From the NCBI RefSeq assembly GCF_026723825.1, contig NZ_CP113519.1, forward strand, positions 806,001 through 870,000: a DNA stretch of 64,000 bases, read 5' to 3'. Under the pieces are notes generated by a model that saw nothing but the letters and a program-made list of their open reading frames with translations, did not search any database and was not told where the DNA came from. Each line of letters starts with the position of its first letter. Position 1 is the first letter of the stretch. This document shows positions 30,201-36,845 of this stretch, piece by piece. This DNA comes from Pseudomonas sp. GOM7. GTDB taxonomy: Bacteria; Pseudomonadota; Gammaproteobacteria; Pseudomonadales; Pseudomonadaceae. Made by a program: the position numbers and the translations under genes.

Positions 30201-33056
30201 TCGGCTGACGATAACGGCGTCAGTGTTTTCGTCGGTGCCGAGCGTACTCAGGAAAAGATTCGTCAAGTACAGCAAACCGCAGCGGCCAGCCAGCTCAGTG
30301 CAGGTCAGGATCTGGACATCACTGCAGGCCGTGATATCAACCAGACAGGCTCTGATCTGTTGGCATCCAATGACCTGGATATGAAAGCGGGCCGCAACAT
30401 CAATATCGATGCCGCGCGTGAAGCGCTTTTGCTCGAACAGGAACGCTCGCAAGAGCGGCAAGGTCTTGGTGTAACCGTCAACCATAACTTCGGTAACACC
30501 AAGGATGCCGTTGGCAACGCTGGTAAGGGCGATAACGGTGTCAGTCAAGCGTCAAGCACGTTGAAGGCCGTGGACTCTATCAGCCAATTTCTCGCTGGGC
30601 CTACCGTCGATGTGCGCCTGGGTAATTCCAAGCAGAGCAGCAGCCAGCAGTACACCGAGCAAGGCAGCCGCTTATCGAGCCTGACTGCCGGAAACAACAT
30701 CAATCTGTTGGCGAATAACGACGTGACCGTTAAGGGGGGGCAGCTCGATGCCGGCCGCGACATCAACATCAAGGGACGAGACGTCACCCTTGATGTTGCT
30801 CGAGGCTCCTTGGCCCAAGAACATCAACAAAGCCAGAGCTGGGGAGGCATCCATGGCGGTACCAGTGGTGGCTTCAAGGTGGGTGTCGGTGGCAGTCGCG
30901 GCATCGCTACTGAAGACTCGCTGCAGGAGACTAGTATTGCCACGCAGTTCGCTGCGGGCCGTGACGTCAACCTGCAAGCCAGTAACGATCTAGGCCTGAT
31001 CGGTAGCCAGGTGCAGGCTGGTCGGGACATTAATCTGAAGGCCGGCAATGACCTCAACATTCGCGCAGCCCATAACGCCAGCAGCAGCGAGAGCGAGCGT
31101 CGCAGTGCTGGTGGTGAAATCGGTCTGACCATTGGCCAGGGTATTGGTGTCTATGCCAGCGTCAATCTGGGCCAGGGGCATCTGGAGCGCGAAGGTGAAC
31201 GCCAGCAAGAGGCGTACCTGTATGCCGGTGAGCGGCTGAGCTTCAGCAGCGACAATGACACCAGCATCGCCGGCGCGCAGTTACGGGGCGACGAGGTCAT
31301 TGGTCGGGTGGGGCGCGACCTGCACGTTTCGTCTCTGCCTGATACCGGCAAAGTGAAAGGGAAGGAGTTCGATTTAAGCGCGACTGTAACTATTGGGCCT
31401 GGTTCAGGTTTCAGCGGCTCGATGGGTTACGGTGAAACCACAGGAAAGACAAACTGGATTCAAGATCTGACCCGAATTTCCGCTAAGGATCGGTTGGATA
31501 TCCATACGGAAAACCACACCCAACTCGACGGTGCGCTGATCGCTTCTGACAGTGGCAATCTGAAGCTTGATACCAAAACTTTGGGTTATAGCGACATCGC
31601 TGGGCAGGACAAGGAGCGCAGCTACTACCTCAACGTGGGCGGTAGCTACAGCTCTAGGGGGGGGCAGCAAGATGCCAGTCAGGTTGGCAAGGGCAAGGAA
31701 GGTGGAGCTGGCTGGAGCGTTGAGGGCTACAGGTACGAGCGAGATCGAGAGCAGGTCGTCCGGGCCACCGTTGGCGCTGGGGATATCGTCGTTCGTGGCG
31801 ACGCAGAAACCGGCCAGGACTCTACGGTTGGGTTGAATCGCGATACCAGCAAGGCCTATGAGATTACCAAGGACGAGGAGGAGCGGACTGATCTGTATGC
31901 GAGTAAGTCGTCGCTTGAGGCAGTGGCGAATCCGAAGGAAACGCTGCAGAAGTGGAGGAACGACGCGGAGAATTATGGGCGCCACTCGGTAGAGGCATTC
32001 ACCGGCCTGGGGGTATTGAAAGAACAAGCACTTTCTGCGGCTGAGCACGATAAGCTTGTAGCTGCCTTAGCCTGGGCTCCAGCACTGTTGGTCGATGTCA
32101 TGGATGCAATGGGAACTCCGACATTGGGTATATTCCCTGGGGTAGCCAATCATGGGGGGCTGATAACCCAATTGCCGGTATTAGTCACCGGTGATTTGCA
32201 GCCTTTGCGAGTGACCGGAACATTTAAAACGGATAAGGGTAAGCTTGTACTGGAAAAAGGTAAGCCGGTATTGGATTCGGAAAGTCTGCAAGTGCAGCAG
32301 TTTGCAGGTTTTAACGAGGGGGATGATCGCATCTTTACCAATGGCATTATGAATAGCATGATGGCTGCATTGGCCAACGGTTTAATGCAAAGTGGAAGCG
32401 GAAATGGAGATGTCAGTTTCGTTCTAGCCTATAACCCAACTCATGGCTTGATCGGAGATCTGATTGAGTCTGCCTTTGATAAGAATTTGCAGGGAGGGGT
32501 TCGGTCAGGCACAGCGAGGAATCTAAATAGTCTATTCCGGCAAGGTATTGATGCAGGGCCGGATAGCCTACATATCTATGGGCATAGCCAAGGTGGTTTA
32601 CTGACTTGGGTTGCGATTAAGGGCTTGGATTTTTCCAACGGAGGAAGTCCTACTGCAACGCTGAACACCATCCAGCTCTCCGGGGCGCCGGTAGATGCCA
32701 AAACATTCCATGATGATGCAGAAGCTGCTGGGTTCAAGTCCGATGGTCAGCGTGCTTTCCAAGTCAATCGTCCAGATGAGACGGTGTTCTTCGGTCTTCT
32801 ACCTAAGACCGACACGGTTTCGGATTTACCGCTATTTTTAGGTGGAAATGCGAAATATTCGGATGATCCAGTGGAGCGTACATTGGGTGCCTTATTTACT
32901 GCGCTTAGTCTGTTTGGAGAGGGTAGTCCGCACAGTAATTATAGCTGTGTGACTTGTCCACCTTCGGCGCCGGATAGCGTTGATGCACAAATTCGTGACA
33001 TCGTAATTAAGCCGACGCTGATCGATAGTCAGGGCAATGCAAGGAGGCTGGAGTGA
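21219..33056 (+). CDS. cdiA: CdiA/FHA-type giant exoprotein with C-terminal alpha/beta-hydrolase toxin domain
   Basis: A 3945-residue TpsA protein. The start ATG at 21219 has TAGGAG 7 bases upstream. Order: signal segment (about 1-34); TPS secretion domain with NPHGITCDGCGFINT (about 140); FHA-1 repeats, dozens of about 20-residue units with LDN and GGxLSS patterns (about 300-1860); an AT-rich, Tyr-rich segment (about 1861-2186) in the position of the receptor-binding region; a conserved HKYLIETNPALTDLKQF block (about 2307); FHA-2 repeats with AGRDV units (about 2440-3460); then a cell-entry/toxin tail. No VENN motif is present. The last 370 residues contain GHSQGG with Ser3790, and candidate Asp3853 and His3905, so a lipase-like hydrolase. 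It would be displayed on the surface and kill or inhibit contacting neighbours. Confidence 0.93.
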   Translation: MDVRSPLYQNIALILAGVLFLNPIVATAAQLAVDQAAGGNTSLTQAGNGVPVVNIATPNGSGLSHNKFTDYNVDQQGLILNNATDKLQSTQLGGLIIGNSNLKNGAAGLILNEVTGGNASQLKGYTEVAGRSAAVIVANPHGITCDGCGFINTPRVTLSTGTPVVEGGRLQRFDVDGGQISIEGQGLNADNVDQFDLITRSAKINAELYAKKLNIVTGRNQVDATTLAATAKADDGSDKPLLAIDSSALGGMYAGAIRLVGTEQGVGVTLAGDMAASAGDIQIDANGKLSLAQTSANGNLAIEAGEVDLTGKTYAAGKATLGAQGQLKVQQSLAAAGDVRLKAGQVVNEGVIEAGVKADNSRTEADLSLEAQQVRNAGTLIGNRQLQVKASQRLDNQGGTLSAKTLTRVEAAQVDNRQGRVLGDAAVSVTAQEVDNRSGQMVAKQVDIAVEAEGALDNRQGTLFAEERLGVTAGDLDNSGKGTLASQGSLAVTLTGHLDNHDQGTLISQGSQSISAASVDNSADGLLSSRSSLSLNKAATDNRGGRIQADGALSLNQGSLDNQGGTLSGKESVTLELASLDNRNQGQVSAKGNLDAKIAHLQQANGGELLSQGRLKLEGTRLDNRQGGLIAATEALQVVASEALLNAGGEISTSGSAVVRAQADSDQPAAVLDNSGAGLIVADQGLELYVQRLLNNAKGVLAGRDGLIVHGGSLDNSVGGILSSQRVIDVQLDGALNNQAEGRMLAAGGLLIKAGSIDNRAAGLLSSGAVLSVAGGNLNNQGGRMVSDGQLSIRNSSLNNDKAGLISAGQTLSIETGTLDNQQKGLISGGAEVTVQATQLNNHDKGRIAAKGTVQVTATALDQHAGGELVSESALTLDLQGGDLDNSDKGLIATPGALLLKNLGKVDNRSGGEISSRQGFLLKASELNNSAGQVISTQALQLQITRLLNNSLKGVLSGGSLEVKADSLNNAAAGVLVSKGDMLVKLTGKLDNHDQGTLSAAQALTVEAAELDNSDAGLLASGADLKVVTGDLNNQGGSLLSQAGFVLESDDLDNRDGVISSRQALSMTAGAVDNRDNGLITSADTLKLTASRLDSSRDLGKSGGELSAKKDLQLTVTELIQRQGRLIGEAGVRIDLKGGDLDNRGGVLTANGSLVLQGLGKLDNRDGGEISSKLGYQLHAKTIDNGEQGRIISAGQLGLDVGTGDVRNAAGGLISGWQGVDIAAGNLDNSARGTVSSRDGALTVKLDGKQRMLDNSDEGALVSKGALEVEATRLDNSAKGIVSSGGDLDLRLTGTLDNSGNGLIDTQGSLTVNADAVNNNAGQISSTKAASLDATSLNNQAGQLASGAALDLTLTGDLLNGQQGKLASAGPLVLKAKLVDNQSGSLISQSLLDLTASSLNNVGGTVAARNGLSLLLTGALNNTNAGLIHSQLGSIGIGAERLDNSAGSLSSQGDLLLTLDGKLDNRSGQLQSRAGKLDLKRATSVDNQGGVLSSLTGWLKLVSTGLFDNHGGTTQAHTLDIEAQGLNNRGGHISALAGNTTIDLGDATFNNQGGGLYAHQLLDVTAGDFNNQGEASGQGGKVAAERIDFGLSGALNNTYGLVESASSLSLTSTSLDNRFGSLRALGSTGDTGITTGSLDNRDGRIETANTNLVLGAASLQNAGGSILHVGTGNFGLSAAQVMGAGGDLSTNGLLSLTADSWTNSGVLQAGRLVLNIGNFTQTATGQLLASQSLTGSGGTWINDGLLASDGNLSLDLTGAYSGAGRVTSLGDLSLQAASIDLASAAHINGGGVSSVSSSGTLTNRGRLTSASGLTVSANTLNNYGTLGSGETLRLVAPNLLNERGLIFSGDDMALRVENFTNRYGDVYSLGVFDLAKDDQRGWSEKFQNISSVIEGGQGVRVFSDVIVNRKDKFEVASGLKSATIGVRCYSCSVVSAYGGGGAHLVWMQEFESKVLQDSPSSSILSGGDLSMAGRDFLNERSVVSAAKDVAISVSDFKNSGSSVGSYVSYKYIALNPNKSLWAQIINYNRYNDAAYNRDVAVWNSSMSGGRVESTYRSQGFKPPDRYLTQYFGPMSLSLGHNLLQGSGKVNHAPGPYERSFVSFGSSLYSSGVRVDAPSAIKNANSFSELIVNGEVARVSSALIQAGNKVSVTAINSINNGVTSEGVANESRLSRVGDVKATSTGKTTVVFLNPQLPPNLQQQQVNPLTLPGFTLPQGENGLFRLSNQASVSINATPVQGVAEEVSQAASLSAVSVAANQPAQAPVTAGTSAWSPQDDQSAASLPSVEVSRVAGVQSLPGNAAPPARHKYLIETNPALTDLKQFVSSDYLLGNLGYDPDQAQKRLGDGLYEQRLVREAIVARTGLRYLAGLTSDEAMFRYLMDNAVASKARLGLSLGVTLSAEQVAALTHDIVWLEEQEVAGEKVLVPVLYLAQAKGRLAANGALIQGRDVTLISGGELANQGTLRASDNLTATAGNIRNSGLVEAGNRLQLLATDSIRNAQGGIIAGRDVSLTALTGDVINERSVTRHQTQYGNIRTIQDFVDSAARIEAANDLSVIAGRDFSNLGGVLDSRGDLAIDAGRDVNISSVEERVSQARGSYYLNERVSQIGAQVSAGRDLDISAGRDLGVIASRLEAGRDVGMQAGEDLLISSAANESHFLSRSKKVTQSRDQITQQSSDIHAGRNLSLDAGNDLSIVASRARAGNDVDIDAGNDVQVLSAKDESASFYSKKKKGSFGRSSSKQQESYHSTNIASVVEAGNDLTINASKTEGGGLTVDGGRDVTVIGSQLSAGNDLLLGATGDVAILSGVEEHGSYSKKKKSGFLGLSKSGKSQLKTSATQISSELEAGNDVVVAAGNDIRLRASSTEAGNDVELRSGLVKDTGDINLVSANDTAYSLTEQYKKKVGLSASGGFVSVASAKEAGKAAQSSTSVGSQVTAERDASLQAERDINVIGSGISAGRNLRLDAGRDVNVAAAENESSQRNWEKNKQVGLGVSADDNGVSVFVGAERTQEKIRQVQQTAAASQLSAGQDLDITAGRDINQTGSDLLASNDLDMKAGRNINIDAAREALLLEQERSQERQGLGVTVNHNFGNTKDAVGNAGKGDNGVSQASSTLKAVDSISQFLAGPTVDVRLGNSKQSSSQQYTEQGSRLSSLTAGNNINLLANNDVTVKGGQLDAGRDINIKGRDVTLDVARGSLAQEHQQSQSWGGIHGGTSGGFKVGVGGSRGIATEDSLQETSIATQFAAGRDVNLQASNDLGLIGSQVQAGRDINLKAGNDLNIRAAHNASSSESERRSAGGEIGLTIGQGIGVYASVNLGQGHLEREGERQQEAYLYAGERLSFSSDNDTSIAGAQLRGDEVIGRVGRDLHVSSLPDTGKVKGKEFDLSATVTIGPGSGFSGSMGYGETTGKTNWIQDLTRISAKDRLDIHTENHTQLDGALIASDSGNLKLDTKTLGYSDIAGQDKERSYYLNVGGSYSSRGGQQDASQVGKGKEGGAGWSVEGYRYERDREQVVRATVGAGDIVVRGDAETGQDSTVGLNRDTSKAYEITKDEEERTDLYASKSSLEAVANPKETLQKWRNDAENYGRHSVEAFTGLGVLKEQALSAAEHDKLVAALAWAPALLVDVMDAMGTPTLGIFPGVANHGGLITQLPVLVTGDLQPLRVTGTFKTDKGKLVLEKGKPVLDSESLQVQQFAGFNEGDDRIFTNGIMNSMMAALANGLMQSGSGNGDVSFVLAYNPTHGLIGDLIESAFDKNLQGGVRSGTARNLNSLFRQGIDAGPDSLHIYGHSQGGLLTWVAIKGLDFSNGGSPTATLNTIQLSGAPVDAKTFHDDAEAAGFKSDGQRAFQVNRPDETVFFGLLPKTDTVSDLPLFLGGNAKYSDDPVERTLGALFTALSLFGEGSPHSNYSCVTCPPSAPDSVDAQIRDIVIKPTLIDSQGNARRLE
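26800..27775 (+). other. AT-rich variable segment inside cdiA (likely receptor-binding and Tyr-rich region)
   Basis: About 975 bp of the exoprotein gene have clearly lower GC content and different codon use than the flanking repeats. The encoded residues (about 1861-2186) are not built of FHA repeats and are rich in Tyr, Asn and Ser, with an unusual C-Y-S-C motif. In CdiA proteins this position is taken by the receptor-binding domain and the YP domain, which vary between strains. A transferred specificity cassette is the likely explanation; this is inference from composition and position. Confidence 0.6.
31900..33056 (+). other. C-terminal toxin region of cdiA: alpha/beta-hydrolase domain
   Basis: GC content falls again from about 31,950. 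After the conserved boundary segment (NRDTSKAYEITKDEEERTDLY) the protein continues into a non-repeat domain. A nucleophile elbow HIYGHSQGG (Ser3790) follows a strand, with RPDETV (Asp3853) and GSPHSNY (His3905) spaced as in a Ser-Asp-His lipase triad. A phospholipase or esterase acting on membranes is the best guess; the substrate is not shown. Confidence 0.7.
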
Positions 33057-33705
33057 GTAGGTGGTTCTTGTTGATAGCCCTACTGATAGCGGTTCTAGCT
33101 GGTTGTGGCGGGTACCAAGTCAAATATGATGAGGTTAGAACGAGCGGAAGCATTCTTTACCCTTTGTGCGAAAGAGCCAAACAGTGCATCACGGATATGC
33201 AGCGTATCAGTTTCAAATTGCCGCTATTGTTCAAGCAAGCGACCTGTCGGAACTATCCGGACTATAGCTATACCTCTCGAATCGACAGCCTCAGCGTGAC
33301 AATCCCCGATGTTATTGCCAACGAGTCAAAAATGTCCATTGGCGGTGTTTACTCCATGCTCTTTCGTGCAGCTCATGCACGCACAGAATATTATCTGCCG
33401 CCTGAGGAGTTTTTGAGGATTACAAAGAATACCTCAGTGAGCACAGTTCTATTTCTCGCTTGGTTTCGGCTGATTGGATGGGCTGGCAGGGTGGGCGTTG
33501 TGCGCGTTTTTACTCGGATAACGATACCGGTCTTTTCGTGCGCCGAGTGCTCGACGATTTCTGCTAGGAATCTGTTAGCGGTTCGAGTTTCCCAATCCAT
33601 ATTAGTGCTAGCAAAAAAATACCACAAGGTGATGTACCAGCCAACCTGGATAAGGAGTTAATCGAGCCAGTATTGGCGAGCTTACAGATCAACCCTGTTC
33701 CATAG
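33053..33705 (+). pseudogene. Lipoprotein immunity gene, apparently broken by frameshift and nonsense codon
   Basis: The gene starts with GTG at 33053, overlapping the cdiA stop by 4 bp. Its first 20 residues are a lipoprotein signal with lipobox LAGC (Cys18), so the product would be anchored in the envelope, as expected for protection against a membrane lipase. The frame reads sensibly to a T5 run at 33410-33414. From 33415 the protein-like sequence continues in a different frame (EDYKEYLSEHSS, DWMGWQGGRCARFY, then NLDKELIEPVLASLQ) to a stop at 33703-33705, interrupted only by a TAG at 33565. The nominal frame instead gives a hydrophobic, random-looking tail ending at 33661 (202 residues total). 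One extra base in the T run plus loss of the TAG would restore about 217 residues. The immunity role is inference from position. Confidence 0.6.
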
Positions 33706-33783
33706 CAGCGCTTAGCTCTGTGTGACAGTTATCGTGCTGATTTTTGCAAGGGGCTGAAGGAATGCTACGATAACAAGACAGCT

Positions 33784-34230
33784 ATGCGCAGATTTCGCGG
33801 CAACCTAAACCGTCAGCGCGCTATTCTTTTCTTACGCGAATGCGGTTATCAAATGCCAGACCCGGTCGGGCCAAGAAGCTGGGCAGAGCTCTTAAGGCCC
33901 AATGGGCAATTGATTGGCAGGTCCGATGGAGAGCTAACATTGCGTAAAATAACTCATGCGCAGTTTGCAGAACTAGAAGCCGAATTAATGTCCTTACAAC
34001 TCAAGCCTGGTAAACGCCCCGAAATCCGATCTTCTCGACTGTCAAGAGATGGTAATGTTCTGGTCGAAAAATACAGGGCTACAGGTCACTACGCTGGTGA
34101 GTGGTACAGGGTTCCACCCTCTTACAGCGAGCAGAACGGATTCGGTATTCGTAATGATCTGGTATTGGGGCGAGTGATAGATGTGCGCTTAATGGATTTT
34201 CCTGCAGGGCTGAGAATTGTAGGTGAATAG
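33784..34230 (+). CDS. Hypothetical protein downstream of the CDI locus
   Basis: A 148-residue soluble protein, MRRFRGNLNRQRAILFLREC onward, with no signal peptide or motif I recognise. Codon use and GC are lower than in the chromosome around it, matching the cdiA tail, so it probably arrived with the CDI cassette. There is no ribosome site before the ATG at 33784, and the frame is open back to 33706, including a coding-looking stretch (YRADFCKGLKECYD), so the real gene may be longer and have lost its start. It could be an orphan toxin-immunity remnant; that is a guess. Confidence 0.5.
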   Translation: MRRFRGNLNRQRAILFLRECGYQMPDPVGPRSWAELLRPNGQLIGRSDGELTLRKITHAQFAELEAELMSLQLKPGKRPEIRSSRLSRDGNVLVEKYRATGHYAGEWYRVPPSYSEQNGFGIRNDLVLGRVIDVRLMDFPAGLRIVGE

Positions 34231-34443
34231 ATAAAAGGGCAGCTTCTGAGGGGGCTGTCAGTAATTTTGTGTTCGGGCATCACATGTGGGGCAGATTTGT
34301 TCTCGGCTGATAGTATGAGCCAATGATAAATCTGTCCCGAATGGCACTTACTTATGCGTTAACCAATTGATCTAGAAGAAAGGCTGCTCTTGGGCTACGG
34401 TGATAGTTGCGAACACACACACCGAGCCCAAGGAGCAGCCCAA
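34231..34443. other. Intergenic stretch at the insertion-sequence boundary
   Basis: About 210 bp with no gene. It contains an inverted pair CTTGGGCT ... AGCCCAAG around 34388-34436 directly before the transposase fragment, perhaps near the left end of the truncated insertion sequence. Nothing else is recognisable. Confidence 0.35.
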
Positions 34444-34803
34444 ATGAATCCTGGGCGCCGAGCCGCCATCCTTCAACAGCGCCGTATCCATCACCTCAAA
34501 TCCAATGCGGATGCCCATGCGTTCTTCAATCTGTTGACTGGCCCCGAGTTGTTTGAACAGGTCGATTTGCTGCTGCCAGACCACAGGGAACGCCTGTTTC
34601 CGCCAACCGAGACGCTGTCCATGTTTATGGCTCAGGCTCTGAGCGCTGATCGATCTTGCCAGAGGGCAATCAATGAGCGGGCTATCAAGCAGTTACGAGC
34701 AGGTTTGAAGCCATGCAGTACACAAACCGGTGGCTACTGCCGTGCCCGTCAACGCTTGCCGGTGGAGATAGTTTCCAGTTTGGAGCACAGTTTGGAACAA
34801 TAG
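34444..34803 (+). pseudogene. Truncated transposase, N-terminal fragment (IS4-type)
   Basis: A 119-codon fragment starting with ATG at 34444 behind AAGGAG. The sequence (HAFFNLLTGPELFEQVDLLLPDHRERLFPPTETLSMF in outline, then SCQRAINE and YCRARQRLP) is the N-terminal domain of an IS4-type transposase. It ends at a TAG at 34801 right where a second insertion sequence begins, and the catalytic DDE domain is missing on both sides of that element. The older element was therefore truncated by insertion plus deletion. Confidence 0.75.
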
Positions 34804-34811
34804 GGGACAGA

Positions 34812-36135
34812 CCCTGAGGAATCCCCACAAGTCTACTCCGGCGCCTGAGCTTGCCGGTGAACCTCATCACGTAGCAACAGCTCCATCTTGGTAAGGGCCG
34901 AACAGGATAGATGGCTGGCCGAACGTCTGAGGTATTCAAGGCCGGCACACCAGAGCGACAGCACAGTTTTATGCCTGACGCTGTTGCTCTGAAAGCGGCG
35001 CGACTTGCCTGTCGTGTGAGCCTGTAGGCCAGCCAAGTACAGCGCATAACACGCCAGTGCCGCGATCAACAGCAGTATCTCGATACGTTGTGGGCAGCGC
35101 GTCCTGTGCAGATCGAAGGCAAAGCCGAAACGCAGACTTTTCACATCCCGAAAACCTTCCTCGATCTGCATCCCTTTGCGGTAAATGCCCACGATCTTGC
35201 GTGCTGTCCAATTGGGTTGTGGCAGGTTGCTGGCGAGCAACCAGGGCTCTTGTTCACGGCGTGCGTTCTGCCGGCTGAGCTTGCTGCGCGCGATGTTGCC
35301 TGTCACGCGTCGATGTTTCCTGCCCTTGGGCTGCTGGTGAATGCCGTACAACGCAACCCGGTGCGGCGCACTGCGTGTCATCTCGATTTGGCCAAGTGAG
35401 CGTGCGCTCGATGTCGTCTGCAGGTAGAGCTGCTTGATCGGTTGCCATTGGCCTTGCTCATCGCGATAGAGATCACGATTGCGGACGCGTCCCACGTAGT
35501 ACCACCCCTTGGCTTCGACGGCCTTGAACCAGGGACAGCGGAACCCAGCGTCCGTTACCAAGATCGGCACGCATTTCTCGGGAAGTATGACCTCCAGTGC
35601 ATCGAGCAGTTGCTGCTGGCGCTGAGGGCAACCCTCACGGTCATGCACGCTCTCGTAGACAGGTAACGCTCGCCCCGCCAGCGGGATTGAAGCTCGCAGC
35701 AAGTAAAGGTCAGAGGCCGCATTGATCGGCGACCAATCCACCAGGATCAATGGGTGACGCAGGTAGCCAATCAGTGCAGTCAGCATTTTCCAGTAGAACA
35801 GCGGACGTTCGTATTGCAGGTGAGCGTTGCCTAGCAGGCGATCCACGCGCTTGATCGAATGCTTGGTGTAAGCCTCGCTGGGCATGGCCCTGCCAAGGTC
35901 GGTCAGGGTCAGGCGACGCCCATGCAGCAAGGCACTGACGCTGCTCATCAAGGCGTTCAGCCGCTTGCTGTGGATCGTGGGGAGTGCTTGGGAAAATGCC
36001 TTGTGTAAGAATCGTACTGCCTGCATGAGTCTCGGGGGTTGGTTTGTTTGGCGACTACCAAACTGCCCGACTCATGCAGGCATCTTCAAGCTACCTGCCT
36101 GATCTGCATGGATATATTGTGGGGATTCCTCAGGG
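34812..36135 (-). mobile_element. Intact IS4-family (IS10-like) insertion sequence
   Basis: About 1.32 kb bounded by perfect 19-bp inverted repeats: left CCCTGAGGAATCCCCACAA at 34812-34830 and its complement at 36117-36135. A single transposase gene fills it on the minus strand. I could not identify a clear target-site duplication, so the exact outer ends may differ by a few bases or one flank was rearranged. It separates the CDI locus from the catalase region. Confidence 0.85.
34833..36026 (-). CDS. IS4-family transposase (IS10-like)
   Basis: A full-length 397-residue DDE transposase. The first Asp is in LILVDWSPI (about residue 97), the second in ILVTDAGFRCPWF (about 158), and the Glu is within the Y-R-E-K signature YRKGMQIEEGFRDVKSLR (about 285-300), which closely resembles IS10 transposase. 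The start lies about 90 bp inside the right inverted repeat, and the stop just inside the left one. Nothing suggests inactivation, so the element may still be mobile. Confidence 0.92.
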   Translation of the reverse strand: MQAVRFLHKAFSQALPTIHSKRLNALMSSVSALLHGRRLTLTDLGRAMPSEAYTKHSIKRVDRLLGNAHLQYERPLFYWKMLTALIGYLRHPLILVDWSPINAASDLYLLRASIPLAGRALPVYESVHDREGCPQRQQQLLDALEVILPEKCVPILVTDAGFRCPWFKAVEAKGWYYVGRVRNRDLYRDEQGQWQPIKQLYLQTTSSARSLGQIEMTRSAPHRVALYGIHQQPKGRKHRRVTGNIARSKLSRQNARREQEPWLLASNLPQPNWTARKIVGIYRKGMQIEEGFRDVKSLRFGFAFDLHRTRCPQRIEILLLIAALACYALYLAGLQAHTTGKSRRFQSNSVRHKTVLSLWCAGLEYLRRSASHLSCSALTKMELLLRDEVHRQAQAPE

Positions 36136-36207
36136 GCGGATGGGGGACTCATCAGAATCGGTCCCCTTTTCCCTCAGCCTTACGGCCGCGGCAGGGAACA
36201 GAGGCGC

Positions 36208-36765
36208 TCAGGGTGGGCTGGCCGACCAGGGGGTACGCACCTCGCCCCGGCTTAGGCCCTGCACCGAATTGCCGAAGGCATCCTTGGCCTTCAGGTCGGC
36301 GCCTTTGCCGGCCAGGGCAGCGAGCAGCTCCTTGCGCTGGAACAGCGCGGCGTACATGGCCGCCGTCTGGCCGTTGTCGTTGCGCTGGTCGGGGCTGCAG
36401 TCGGCGTCGAGCAGGCGCTTGGCGATACGCAGCTCGCCCTTGAAGATCGCCCCCATCAGCGCGGTATTACCGCGCCTGTCCTGGGCACAGGCGTTGGCGC
36501 CTGCACTCAGCAGACGCTCCACCGCCGCGCGATGGCCGTGATAGGCGGCCAGGATCAGCGCGGTATAGCCCTTTTCATCCGCCGTATTCAGGTCGTAACC
36601 GGCGGCGATGAATTCGTCGAGCATGGCCACGTTGCCCTCGCGGGCGGCCTGGAAGTAGTAGGCGCGCAATTGCGCCTGGACGTGCTCGGCATCCGGCGTC
36701 GGCGTGGCGGCCAGTAAAGGTGTCGCGGCGCTTAGCGCCAGGGCGAAACAGAAAGTACGCAGCAT
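36208..36765 (-). CDS. ankB: Periplasmic ankyrin-repeat protein, AnkB-like
   Basis: A 185-residue protein with a signal peptide (MLRTFCFALALSAATPLLAA) and about four ankyrin repeats (for example DEKGYTALILAAYHGHRAAVERLLSAGA and DRRGNTALMGAIFKGELRIAKRLL in outline). The start at 36765 was chosen for the signal peptide and a GGAGA site; the open frame reaches further upstream. In Pseudomonas aeruginosa ankB lies next to katB and is needed for full KatB activity; the same pairing here, 80 bp apart, supports a role in periplasmic peroxide defence. Its 3' end is 72 bp from the insertion sequence. Confidence 0.88.
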   Translation of the reverse strand: MLRTFCFALALSAATPLLAATPTPDAEHVQAQLRAYYFQAAREGNVAMLDEFIAAGYDLNTADEKGYTALILAAYHGHRAAVERLLSAGANACAQDRRGNTALMGAIFKGELRIAKRLLDADCSPDQRNDNGQTAAMYAALFQRKELLAALAGKGADLKAKDAFGNSVQGLSRGEVRTPWSASPP

Positions 36766-36845
36766 GGGTTCTCCCGAGCGGCGTCGCGCCGCGTCTGGTG
36801 GTGACGTGCGGCTCGCGCGAAGCCGCACGCCATTGCAGAGCAGGC

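Noticed and set aside
21219..33056. A VENN-type pretoxin boundary in cdiA
   Set aside because: I searched the region after the FHA-2 repeats and found no VENN or close variant; the boundary is instead the NRDTSKAYEITKDEEE segment.
34803..36145. Target-site duplication flanking the intact insertion sequence
   Set aside because: Similar GGGGAC-like strings occur on both sides but do not form an exact direct repeat at the element ends.
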